Positions 8,514-15,302 are shown, counted from the first letter of the stretch. The stretch is DNA of 40,553 nucleotides from Clostridia bacterium (GCA_017416285.1 JAFQCU010000027.1:1-40553); one strand, 5' to 3'. The notes: generated from the letters alone by a model not told the origin. Numbers and translations: made by a program.

Positions 8514-9734
8514 ATGGAAGCGGTGATAATTATAAAATCAATTAAAAGTGTTTTTAAAATTGGATACGGTCCATCAAGCTCACATACGATGGGGCCAAGC
8601 TTTGCCGCAGCTGATTTTATGGCGAAATTCCCCACAGCCGATTTCATAAAGGTAATACTTTATGGCTCGCTTGCGAAAACCGGTAAGGGTCACGGTACTG
8701 ACCGTGCTATTATTGATACTCTTTCAAATATTAAAAACGAAGTTGTTTTTGATATTGACACCCCGACTGATTTTCACCCCAATACTGTTGATTTTATTGC
8801 CTTTGAAAACGAAAAAGAAATTGGTAGTAAGCGATATTACAGTATTGGCGGCGGCGAAATTGCGACTGATGACCGTAAGGACGTTATAAATAAAGAAGTA
8901 TATATTGAAAAGAATTTTACCGAAATTGCTGAATATTGCAAAACTCATAATATTCGTTTAAGTGATTATGTTTTTCAGCGTGAGGGTGATGACATTAAGC
9001 CCTTTTTATATTCGGTTTGGTGCACTATGCAAAATGCTATTGAAGAGGGTCTTTCAAAGCGTGGCATACTACCGGGTGGTCTTAACGTTGAGCGCAAGGC
9101 ACAGTTTTTGTATAATCAAAAGCATATTGATGAAAGCCCGCAAACACGTGAAAACCGTCTTGTTTGTTCATACGCATTTGCTGTGAGTGAACAAAACGCC
9201 GATTGCGGTATTATCGTAACTGCCCCCACTTGCGGTTCGTGTGGTGTTGTTCCAGCTGTGTTAAAATATATGAAAGACAAAAACCACTTTAGCGATGATG
9301 ATATTATCCGTGCGCTTGCTGTTGCGGGTCTTATCGGTAATATTGTTGCCACTAACGCTTCAATAAGTGGTGCGGAATGTGGTTGCCAAGCGGAAATCGG
9401 CACCGCCTGCTGTATGGCTTCTGCCGCCTTGTGTGAGCTTTTCGAAATGGGTATAGACCAGATTGAATACGCCGCAGAAGTCGCTATGGAGCACCATTTA
9501 GGCCTCACCTGTGACCCTGTTGGCGGTTTGGTGCAAATACCCTGCATTGAAAGAAACGCCGTTGCGGCAATGCGTGCAATTAACGCTTTAAGCCTTGCAA
9601 ATTTCTTGTACGGAAGCCGTAAAGTTTCGTTTGACGTGGTTATTGAAACCATGTATCAGACCGGTAAAGACCTTTCGCATTTGTACCGTGAAACAAGCGA
9701 GGGCGGTCTTGCAAAGCTTTATATTCATAAATAA
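8514..9734 (+). CDS. sdaA: L-serine ammonia-lyase (single-chain, iron-sulfur)
   Basis: The enzyme deaminates L-serine to pyruvate and ammonia with an oxygen-sensitive [4Fe-4S] cluster. The beta domain comes first, with GPSSSHTMGP near the N-terminus. The alpha domain follows with APTCGSCGVVP, SGAECGCQAEIGTACCMASAAL and LTCDPVGGLVQIPCIERNA, which supply the cluster cysteines. Both domains are in one chain of about 400 residues, unlike the separate SdaAA/SdaAB subunits of Bacillus. The start is uncertain. ATG 8514 lies about 7 bp after the predicted transcription start with no ribosome site, and GTG 8523 has its SD too close. The family consensus MKSI aligns with an ATA at 8532, correctly spaced from GGTGAT. 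I give 8514 as the most upstream transcribed option. Confidence 0.9.
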   Translation: MEAVIIIKSIKSVFKIGYGPSSSHTMGPSFAAADFMAKFPTADFIKVILYGSLAKTGKGHGTDRAIIDTLSNIKNEVVFDIDTPTDFHPNTVDFIAFENEKEIGSKRYYSIGGGEIATDDRKDVINKEVYIEKNFTEIAEYCKTHNIRLSDYVFQREGDDIKPFLYSVWCTMQNAIEEGLSKRGILPGGLNVERKAQFLYNQKHIDESPQTRENRLVCSYAFAVSEQNADCGIIVTAPTCGSCGVVPAVLKYMKDKNHFSDDDIIRALAVAGLIGNIVATNASISGAECGCQAEIGTACCMASAALCELFEMGIDQIEYAAEVAMEHHLGLTCDPVGGLVQIPCIERNAVAAMRAINALSLANFLYGSRKVSFDVVIETMYQTGKDLSHLYRETSEGGLAKLYIHK

Positions 9735-9772
9735 TAATTTATACTATGGCAATTTTTAAGGAGAGTATTTTT

Positions 9773-11044
9773 ATGAAAAAATTTACTGCTGTTTTACTTT
9801 GTTTTATTATGCTTTTCAGCCTTGGTGCCCTTACAGTCAGCGCCGCTGAAAAGGATGACGTTAAATTAGCGCAAGCTAAAGCCGATTATGCCGACTATTT
9901 TTATGGCGGCTATACTGTTGAATATGTTGTGAATTACGTTGCAGGTATGTTCGTTAATGAAGAGGACGAGATTTTTGATAAGGATACAATGACACATCCC
10001 TTTAATGGTGACACGATTAATAAGTATTTAGATGAAAACTTTGTATTTTCCGGCGATATGTTCAGTGAAGTTCAGAAGGGACTTGGCTATGACGCTGACA
10101 CAAACATTTACCATCTCCCCTTTGTTGGCGGCTTCGGTGGTATGAACAAGCCCAGAGAATACGTAAGCTACGTTAAAAATAATGGAAAATACACCCTTTA
10201 TTATCAAACTATTGATTGGTTGTATCTGCCTGATGATGAGCTTAAAAAGATTGAGCAAGAGGATGAATGGCCCTCAAAGGTTACTTACAACGGTAAAACC
10301 TATGAAAACTCGGCAGACGGTTATGTTTGTAATGCCGGCTACAAGGATGGCGGCTTAGCCCACACCTTTGACATTAAAAACGGTATTGCACGTTTTATTT
10401 CAACAGAAAAATACACAGGTAATAAGGTTCCCGTACAAAAACCTGCGGATAAGGAAGAAAACAAAACCGAAGATAAAACTGAAAGCGAAAGCACCACACC
10501 CGAACCTTCAAAGCCCGAACAAACCGTAACCCAAACTGAAGGTCTTGTTCTTTCGGCTGTAGAAAATACCTTTGATAAAGACACAGTTGTAAAGGCTGAA
10601 ATTATTACGGAAAGTGCCGAAAAATTTGAAAAGGTAAACACCGCACTTAAAGAGGTTGCAAACAAGTTCGTTGCATATGAAATTACAGCAACAAAAAATA
10701 ACGTTACCGTTCAGCCAAACGGTACAGTTACCGCAACGTTTGATATTCCTAAGGATTTTGACCTAGAAAAAATTGCTGTATTTTACGTTTCAAATGACGG
10801 CAAAACCGAAGAACTTAGTTCTAAAGTTGATGCTGCCAATGGTAAGGTTACAGCAACTTTAACACACTTTAGCACTTACGTCGTTGCTGAAAAAATTGTT
10901 GTAGAAACAAATGATATTACTACAGATGATGGTGATATTGAAAAACAACCTATTTCACCTTGGCTAATCATTGCAATTGTTGTTTTTGTTTTAGCTACAG
11001 CAGCACTTGTGGTTATTTTGGTTATCAAATTTAAGAAAAAGTAA
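9773..11044 (+). CDS. Secreted, C-terminally membrane-anchored surface protein
   Basis: I recognise no family with certainty. The ATG at 9773 follows AAGGAGAG and opens a signal peptide (MKKFTAVLLCFIMLFSLGAL, probable cut after VSAA, about residue 24). The mature part has a first domain rich in Tyr, Asp and Gly (about 25-215). A low-complexity linker rich in Lys, Glu, Thr and Pro follows (about 220-255), then a beta-rich domain (about 260-385) with ATFDIPKDFDLEKIAVFYV and GKVTATLTHFSTYVV. This repeat-like module is common in clostridial surface proteins. One transmembrane helix (PWLIIAIVVFVLATAALVVI) and a basic tail end the protein, so it should be anchored in the membrane and face outward. 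An upstream ATG at 9746 reads through the ribosome site and is rejected. Confidence 0.75.
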   Translation: MKKFTAVLLCFIMLFSLGALTVSAAEKDDVKLAQAKADYADYFYGGYTVEYVVNYVAGMFVNEEDEIFDKDTMTHPFNGDTINKYLDENFVFSGDMFSEVQKGLGYDADTNIYHLPFVGGFGGMNKPREYVSYVKNNGKYTLYYQTIDWLYLPDDELKKIEQEDEWPSKVTYNGKTYENSADGYVCNAGYKDGGLAHTFDIKNGIARFISTEKYTGNKVPVQKPADKEENKTEDKTESESTTPEPSKPEQTVTQTEGLVLSAVENTFDKDTVVKAEIITESAEKFEKVNTALKEVANKFVAYEITATKNNVTVQPNGTVTATFDIPKDFDLEKIAVFYVSNDGKTEELSSKVDAANGKVTATLTHFSTYVVAEKIVVETNDITTDDGDIEKQPISPWLIIAIVVFVLATAALVVILVIKFKKK

Positions 11045-11056
11045 ATAAATAATTAT

Positions 11057-11090
11057 ACCGCCCTGACTGTTGTCAAGGCGGTTTGTGTTT
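11057..11090 (+). terminator. Terminator after the surface protein gene
   Basis: ACCGCCCTGAC pairs with GTCAAGGCGGT (one G-U pair) around a short loop, followed by a T-rich tail. Confidence 0.75.
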
Positions 11091-11097
11091 TATATGC

Positions 11098-11280
11098 TGT
11101 GGTAAATTAGGGATTATCTGTCAAGGCTTCCCCTTGTGGGGAAACTGGCACCAAAGGTGACTGATGAGGTGTAATTTGCAGCAAGTAAACGGTTTTCCAC
11201 CTCATCCGCTTCGTAACCTCGGCACCTTCTCCGCTGGAGAAGGCTCAAATCATACCAATTAAATCCCCGATAAACTACAA
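11098..11280. repeat. MITE-like palindromic repeat element
   Basis: About 180 bp of imperfect palindrome. The left arm contains GGCTTCCCC..GGGGAAACTGG, CACCAAAGGTG and CTGATGAGGTG. The right arm contains CCACCTCATCCGCTTCG, CGGCACCTTCTCC and GGAGAAGGCTC, the reverse-complement counterpart. Outer ends TGTGGTAAATTAGGGATT and, on the other strand, TGTAGTTTATCGGGGATT match at 13 of 18 positions. There is no reading frame. Elements with this CTTCCCC...CTGATGAGG signature are, from memory, widespread in Clostridia genomes, usually between genes. It could fold as one long hairpin in either transcript and sits between two 3' gene ends. Confidence 0.7.
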
Positions 11281-11289
11281 TTTGAAAAT

Positions 11290-12150
11290 TTAATATCTTA
11301 AATATTTATTCAAAAAATTAAGTGTCTTCTTTTTATCTGCCGACCAAAGCGGAGCAATTAAATCTTTTTTAGCACCATCACCCGTTATGCGGTGAACGAT
11401 AACGTCATTTGGCAAAACTGAAATACACCTTTTCAAAATTTCAGCATATTCTTCTAGTTCTAAAGGTTTAACGGTTCCCTTTTTGTATTCTTCGGCTAAT
11501 TTAGTATTTTTAAGTATATGCAAAAGGTGAAATTTAACCCCATTAGTACCGCAATTTACAGCAAATTTGGTTGTCAAAACGGGGTCATCATTTGGTAAAC
11601 CAATTATAATATGGGTTATAACCTCAATTCCTGCGGCTTTAAGGCGTGAAACGGCATCTTTGTATATTTCACTCTTATAACCACGGTTCATATAAACGGC
11701 CACCGCATCATTTGATGTTTGAAGCCCTAATTCTATGGTTACAGGCTTAATTTTATTCAATTCTTTTAACAATTCTATTACGTCATTTGGTAAACAGTCG
11801 GGACGTGTGCCGATGTTTATGCCAACAATGTAATCCGGCTTTATTGCTTCATAAAACAGCTCTTTTAAACGGTTTACAGAGGCGTAGGTGTTTGTGAAGG
11901 ACTGAAAGTATGCAATATATTTACCGTTTTTTATCTTCGCTTCTACCCTGCTTTTTGCACGTTCTAGCTGTTCGGTTATATTAGTGCCGCTTTCGGCAAA
12001 TTCGCCGCCACCTAAAGCAGAACAAAAAATACAGCCGCCCACACCAACAGCGCCGTCACGATTGGGGCAAGTAAACCCACCGTCAAGTGATAATTTATAA
12101 ACCTTACAACCGTATTTTTCTTTGTAATAATCATTAGCTGTTTTATACAC
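11290..12150 (-). CDS. Radical SAM protein, YtqA/TIGR01212 family
   Basis: A 286-residue radical SAM enzyme. The N-terminus KLSLDGGFTCPNRDGAVG leads to GGCIFCS, giving the three cluster cysteines in the wide-spaced Cx(n)CxxC form typical of the TIGR01212 (YtqA, elongator-like) family. GINIGTRPDCLPNDVIELL, ELGLQTSNDAVAVYMNRGY and GIEVITHIIIGLPNDD are the family's barrel motifs. The C-terminus has KFHLLHILKNTKLAEEYKKG, also family-typical. The biochemical role is unproven in most species; a tRNA-related or cofactor role has been suggested from the Elp3 likeness. The start is GTG at 12150 with GAGGTGATATT upstream. The promoter at 12173-12201 abuts the last spoVAC tail fragment. Confidence 0.88.
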   Translation of the reverse strand: MYKTANDYYKEKYGCKVYKLSLDGGFTCPNRDGAVGVGGCIFCSALGGGEFAESGTNITEQLERAKSRVEAKIKNGKYIAYFQSFTNTYASVNRLKELFYEAIKPDYIVGINIGTRPDCLPNDVIELLKELNKIKPVTIELGLQTSNDAVAVYMNRGYKSEIYKDAVSRLKAAGIEVITHIIIGLPNDDPVLTTKFAVNCGTNGVKFHLLHILKNTKLAEEYKKGTVKPLELEEYAEILKRCISVLPNDVIVHRITGDGAKKDLIAPLWSADKKKTLNFLNKYLRY

Positions 12151-12172
12151 AATATCACCTCACTATAAGGTG

Positions 12173-12201
12173 ATTATATAATAGTTTTGCAGAAAAAACA
12201 A
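12173..12201 (-). promoter_or_regulatory. Promoter of the radical SAM gene
   Basis: On the minus strand, TTGTTT (12201-12196), 17 bp, TATAAT (12178-12173). The -35 box ends 3 bp from the stop codon of spoVAC tail fragment A, so the boundary between the array and the neighbouring gene is very tight. Confidence 0.6.
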
Positions 12202-12204
12202 CGT

Positions 12205-12324
12205 TTATATCATTTTCATTATCCAATAAATAACCCCATACACCACACTCGCAACTGTACCGTATAAAATCACCGGTCCTGCAATGGTGAACATTTTAGC
12301 GCCGACACCCAAGACAAACCCCTC
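12205..12324 (-). pseudogene. spoVAC 3'-end fragment A
   Basis: This 120-bp piece encodes EGFVLGVGAKMFTIAGPV...YGVIYWIMKMI and a stop, matching the last 39 residues of the intact spoVAC at 14852-15298. Apart from its last six codons, which differ (IMKMI in place of VTTIL), about 9 of 102 bases differ from the intact gene by eye. It starts at exactly the same codon (Glu of the KSEG motif) as fragments B and C. It has no start codon or upstream gene body. As the copy farthest from the intact gene it may be the original spoVAC end, displaced leftward. Confidence 0.88.
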
Positions 12325-12364
12325 TGCTGCTGTCAATATAGGACACACCTTTTTTGCAAAAACA

Positions 12365-12393
12365 TTTACATTTAATCAGCGGTGTGGTATAAT
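12365..12393 (+). promoter_or_regulatory. Cassette promoter A
   Basis: TTTACA (12365-12370), 17 bp, TATAAT (12388-12393), followed by AAATAAAGCGAGGTGT as a ribosome site. The segment 12325-12410 is nearly the same as those before the other two cassette genes, although the genes are unrelated. Confidence 0.8.
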
Positions 12394-12414
12394 GAAATAA
12401 AGCGAGGTGTAACT

Positions 12415-12936
12415 ATGAAGAAAACAATATTATCTGCTTTTGTTATATTACTAATAATCTCTTTATGCGGTTGCAATAAATTAGTAGGAGGAAATCTTTT
12501 AGAGATGTCAGGAATGGAATTTGATTCGCAAATAGAAATGATGGAAGAATGTTTATCCATTGATCTCGAAGATTTAACGGACAATTTTATAGAAACAATA
12601 TATTCAGAAACAGACCCAAACGGAAATAGTGTAAGTATTCAGTTTATTTCGCTTGAAGGTGCCGGAGATGTTGTTGAACCCAAAATCAAAGAATCCAATA
12701 GATGGTCAGCATTACCGCTAAATGATGCTGTTGATAATGTGTTTTTATCAAATGACATATACGATCAATATAGTTTTGAAGATGTAAACGGGTATTTTAC
12801 CATAAGCGGTGTCTTGCCGAATGGAGAGGGCTTTGATTTTGATCAAAGCAATATGGATAAATGGGAAGTTTATGAGATAGGGATTTGGGATACCTATGAC
12901 GAAACTCTTTATTTCATTTCAATTACAAAACAATAA
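12415..12936 (+). CDS. Cassette gene A: putative lipoprotein of unknown function
   Basis: I do not recognise the family. The ATG at 12415 lies 4 bp after GAGGTGT. The longer frame from 12382 starts inside the promoter and cannot be transcribed from it. The product has 173 residues with a lipoprotein signal: basic start MKK, hydrophobic stretch ILSAFVILLIISL and the lipobox LCGC. The mature part is acidic, rich in Asp, Glu, Ser and Asn, with no other membrane segment (contains EDVNGYFTISGVLPNGEGFDF). A surface-exposed single-domain protein is likely. It forms a self-contained unit: own promoter, one gene, own terminator, bounded on both sides by spoVAC tail fragments. Its function may be accessory, but nothing in the sequence identifies it. 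Confidence 0.75.
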   Translation: MKKTILSAFVILLIISLCGCNKLVGGNLLEMSGMEFDSQIEMMEECLSIDLEDLTDNFIETIYSETDPNGNSVSIQFISLEGAGDVVEPKIKESNRWSALPLNDAVDNVFLSNDIYDQYSFEDVNGYFTISGVLPNGEGFDFDQSNMDKWEVYEIGIWDTYDETLYFISITKQ

Positions 12937-12942
12937 GTTATG

Positions 12943-12967
12943 GCGGGTGATATCACACCCGCTTTTT
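12943..12967 (+). terminator. Terminator of cassette gene A
   Basis: GCGGGTG and CACCCGC stem (with TATCA-type loop) and TTTTT tail, ending 4 bp before the stop codon of spoVAC fragment B on the other strand. Confidence 0.85.
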
Positions 12968-12970
12968 GCG

Positions 12971-13090
12971 TTAAAATAATGTTGTTATCCCATAAATTAG
13001 CCCATATACCACACTGGCGCTTACACCGTAGACGATGACAGGTCCTGCTATTGTGAACATTTTTGCGCCCAGACCGAGGATATATCCTTC
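12971..13090 (-). pseudogene. spoVAC 3'-end fragment B
   Basis: This 120-bp piece reads EGYILGLGAKMFTIAGPV...YGLIYGITTLF and a stop. It has the same start codon position and length as fragments A and C, with no indels. It is the most diverged copy, yet many of its differences from the intact gene are silent or conservative (F/Y, V/I, V/L), the pattern of a coding sequence that evolved under selection and not of a free pseudogene. Confidence 0.88.
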
Positions 13091-13127
13091 TGCTGCTGTC
13101 AATATAGGACACAGTATTTTTAAAATA

Positions 13128-13156
13128 TTTACATTAAAACAGCGGTGTGGTATAAT
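13128..13156 (+). promoter_or_regulatory. Cassette promoter B
   Basis: TTTACA (13128-13133), 17 bp, TATAAT (13151-13156), then AAATAAAGTGAGGTGT. The 83 bp from 13091 to 13173 are almost the same as 14318-14400. Confidence 0.8.
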
Positions 13157-13178
13157 GAAATAAAGTGAGGTGTGATTT

Positions 13179-14162
13179 ATGTTAGATAACTTAAAGTGGC
13201 ACGAATCTATGTTTATGATGATGCACAACAATCCGACAGAAAAGGTTAATGCAGAATACATTGATGATGTTAAAGCATACTTAAAAGTTCCCGTTAGTCC
13301 TTGCGATAAAAAACAATCCTTAAAACTTTTAAAGCAATTTGCAAGAAAAGATTTTGCGGATTTTTGGAATGAATCTATTAACTCATATCTACCTGCAATC
13401 AGCGAAGGCACAATGAAACTATCGGAAAAAGTATATTCTCACAATGATGCGATTCGTTATGCCAAGGAATTAATTCAAACTCTTGATAAAAAAGAACTGG
13501 CTCGTGCGTTTTTACATGGTGTTGCTAATAATGCTCCTGAATATCGCACTGCCCTTGCCTGCTATTTCTTTATTAAAAATCTGCCCGAGCATCAATTTGA
13601 AAAGAAATATATCGGTACAAATTCAACGGGTGACGTTTATTCCGAAAACACTTGCGAAATATGTAAATATAACAGCAAATTGAGTGACGAGCCAAAAATG
13701 CAGTTTTGGCATATCAATGTTGATATGGAACATTTTTATTTCAAAGCTTTAGTTCCTTTTTGTTTTAATTTGAATACAGCAATTGTTTATTTGGAAGAAT
13801 ATAAAACATTACCAACACCCAATTATACATCCGGAGATTTGCAATTCTTTAAAGAGGTAATTGCCCTTATTGAAACACTTCCTGAAAACACGCCGCCCTC
13901 TAAACTTCGCAAAGAGTTAAAAAGTTCCAAATTGCTTAAAATGACGATTGAACAAATCGATGCATTTATTGATATGCTTGGATATTTAAATATCTTGCAC
14001 ACCGAGGATTCCTTTGGCGTTACCGTAGGTCACACTTGTGAAAGAGATATGCTCTATCCGTTGAGTGACCGTTCATACTTTGCTCATCCGGTAAATCGTT
14101 GGACAAGAAAATGCGGTATCGACTACCAAATGTTTGATATGCTATTTGGGGATTTATATTGA
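13179..14162 (+). CDS. Cassette gene B: protein of unknown function
   Basis: I do not recognise the family. The 327-residue product starts at an ATG 5 bp after GAGGTGT. It has no signal peptide or membrane helix and looks cytoplasmic. The N-terminal half is helical and charged (LKLLKQFARKDFADFWNESI; LDKKELARAFLHGVANNAPEY). A CEIC motif near residue 159 and single Cys residues (LACYFF, HTCERD, RKCGID) could bind a metal, but the spacing does not match a zinc finger I know. A middle segment KMTIEQIDAFIDMLGYLNIL resembles a small helical domain. It fills one cassette alone, with its own promoter and terminator, between spoVAC fragments B and C. An immunity-type or phage-related role is conceivable from context only. 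Confidence 0.7.
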   Translation: MLDNLKWHESMFMMMHNNPTEKVNAEYIDDVKAYLKVPVSPCDKKQSLKLLKQFARKDFADFWNESINSYLPAISEGTMKLSEKVYSHNDAIRYAKELIQTLDKKELARAFLHGVANNAPEYRTALACYFFIKNLPEHQFEKKYIGTNSTGDVYSENTCEICKYNSKLSDEPKMQFWHINVDMEHFYFKALVPFCFNLNTAIVYLEEYKTLPTPNYTSGDLQFFKEVIALIETLPENTPPSKLRKELKSSKLLKMTIEQIDAFIDMLGYLNILHTEDSFGVTVGHTCERDMLYPLSDRSYFAHPVNRWTRKCGIDYQMFDMLFGDLY

Positions 14163-14165
14163 CGA

Positions 14166-14194
14166 AAAGGCTTGACCAATCGGTCAAGCCTTTT
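14166..14194 (+). terminator. Terminator of cassette gene B
   Basis: AAAGGCTTGACC pairs with GGTCAAGCCTTT around a 4-nt loop, with T-run, 3 bp before the stop codon of spoVAC fragment C. The bases after it (TTTTGCGTTAAAATAATG) are shared with the end of cassette A. Confidence 0.9.
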
Positions 14195-14197
14195 GCG

Positions 14198-14317
14198 TTA
14201 AAATAATGTCGTCGCCCAGTAAATAATCCCATACACCACGCTTGCCACCACGCCGTATACAATTACAGGACCTGCTATGGTAAACATCTTCGCGCCGACA
14301 CCCAAGACAAAGCCCTC
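14198..14317 (-). pseudogene. spoVAC 3'-end fragment C
   Basis: This 120-bp piece reads EGFVLGVGAKMFTIAGPV...YGIIYWATTLF and a stop, with six amino-acid differences from the intact tail in 39 residues. It has the same length and break point as A and B. Beyond the break, the minus strand reads through cassette DNA (GCAGCAGAGGG at the junction), not through spoVAC. Confidence 0.88.
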
Positions 14318-14354
14318 TGCTGCTGTCAATATAGTACACAGTATTTTTAAAATA

Positions 14355-14383
14355 TTTACATTAAAACAGCGGTGTGGTATAAT
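14355..14383 (+). promoter_or_regulatory. Cassette promoter C
   Basis: TTTACA (14355-14360), 17 bp, TATAAT (14378-14383), then AAATAAAGCGAGGTGT ending at 14400. Confidence 0.8.
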
Positions 14384-14404
14384 GAAATAAAGCGAGGTGT
14401 TTTT

Positions 14405-14818
14405 ATGAGCAAAAAAGGGATAGAGGCTGCGGTAAAAAAGCTCGAAGAATATTACGCGCAGTTTCCGGATTGGTACTGGAAATATGGACTTCACGACGCT
14501 GTTATTCTCTCTGTTTCTGAATTACAATTAGCACCTGACTATAAAGAAAAACCGTTAAAGTACAATTGTTTAGAAATTGAATTGAACAGCAAAAACGCTT
14601 TGTACGAACGAAACATTAAAACAATTCGGTTATACAACTATAAAATCAAAACGCCCGATATTGATATAAATAGTATTGATAAACCCTGGTGGATAAGTGA
14701 TACTATTGAGAAACTTGGCAACGGACGGTATTTACTCGAAATCAAAATTGAATCAGCAAAAGGTAGTCGAAAGAATTTTGTAGTGGAATTTGAGATTCCC
14801 GAAATAGAAAGAAAATAA
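14405..14818 (+). CDS. Cassette gene C: small protein of unknown function
   Basis: I do not recognise the family. The ATG at 14405 is 4 bp after GAGGTGT, giving 137 residues; the frame opening at 14372 lies within the promoter. There is no signal peptide. The N-terminal helix is followed by FPDWYWKYGLHDAVILSVSE, and the rest looks like alternating beta strands (YNCLEIELNSKNALYE, IKTIRLYNYKI, GRYLLEIKIES, KNFVVEFEI). Size, beta-rich fold and a single-gene cassette remind me of immunity proteins in polymorphic-toxin arrays, but this is context only and no toxin is visible here. The gene lies next to the intact spoVAC, tail to tail, separated by a terminator that overlaps the spoVAC stop codon. 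Confidence 0.72.
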   Translation: MSKKGIEAAVKKLEEYYAQFPDWYWKYGLHDAVILSVSELQLAPDYKEKPLKYNCLEIELNSKNALYERNIKTIRLYNYKIKTPDIDINSIDKPWWISDTIEKLGNGRYLLEIKIESAKGSRKNFVVEFEIPEIERK

Positions 14819-14824
14819 AAAGCT

Positions 14825-14853
14825 AAACAGGCGGTCATTGACCACCTGTTTTT
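14825..14853 (+). terminator. Terminator of cassette gene C
   Basis: AACAGG/CCTGTT and GGTC/GACC pair around a small loop, with a T-run that overlaps the last bases of spoVAC on the opposite strand. It may also work for spoVAC. Confidence 0.75.
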
Positions 14854-15298
14854 ATAGTATAGTTGTTACCCAATAAATAACCCCATACACCACACTTGCC
14901 ACAGTACCATAAAGAATTACCGGTCCTGCAATGGTGAACATTTTAGCACCGACACCCAAGACAAAGCCCTCGCTTTTAAATTCGATTGCGGGTGAAACAA
15001 CGGCATTTGAAAAGCCTGTGATAGGCACCAAGGTCCCAGCCCCTGCATATTTTGCGATTTTTTCAAATATGCCGAAACCCGTTAAAATTGCCGCAATAGT
15101 AATTAAGGTTACCGGCACAAGCATTTTTACAATTTCGGGTTTTAGGTTAAAATATTCTGTATAAACAAAGGTGAGTGTTTCACCTAAAGAACAAATAAAA
15201 CCACCCACCAAAAAAGCAAGAATACAGTTTTTCAGTTTTGGTGACGGCGGCGATGCTTTTTTAGTCATTTTATCATAAGTTTTTTTATTAATTTCCAT
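14852..15298 (-). CDS. spoVAC: Stage V sporulation protein AC
   Basis: SpoVAC is a membrane channel protein that carries Ca-dipicolinic acid into the developing spore and out during germination. The 148-residue product has the family hallmarks: a short basic N-terminus with PPSPKLKNCILAFLVGGFICSLGE, then hydrophobic helices, FAGAGTLVPITGF-like YAGAGTLVPITGFSNAVVSPAIEFKSEGFVLGV and the final helices KMFTIAGPVILYG and VVYGVIYW. Length is normal. The ATG at 15298 has GAGGTG seven bases upstream; the frame from 15331 is longer but lacks a ribosome site. In most relatives spoVAD and spoVAE follow directly. Here three cassettes with spoVAC tails follow, and truncated spoVAD is 13 kb away. Its ribosome site is inside the hairpin that ends luxS. 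Confidence 0.93.
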   Translation of the reverse strand: MEINKKTYDKMTKKASPPSPKLKNCILAFLVGGFICSLGETLTFVYTEYFNLKPEIVKMLVPVTLITIAAILTGFGIFEKIAKYAGAGTLVPITGFSNAVVSPAIEFKSEGFVLGVGAKMFTIAGPVILYGTVASVVYGVIYWVTTIL

Positions 15299-15302
15299 AA
15301 TA

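Noticed and set aside
12382-12414. N-terminal extension MWYNEIKRGV shared by the first and third cassette genes
   Set aside because: It is translation of the shared promoter (the -10 box is inside it) and could not be transcribed from it. The real starts follow GAGGTGT.
12971-13411. 146-codon minus-strand frame ending in spoVAC fragment B, and the similar 98-codon frame at 14198-14494
   Set aside because: Only the last 39 codons are spoVAC; the rest is the antisense of cassette promoter and gene. No ribosome site.
12205-14851. Classical integron or CRISPR array
   Set aside because: No attC-like folded sites with integrase, orientation and promoter per gene differ, and the repeat is a gene tail. 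Spacer lengths of 0.4-1.2 kb with genes exclude CRISPR.
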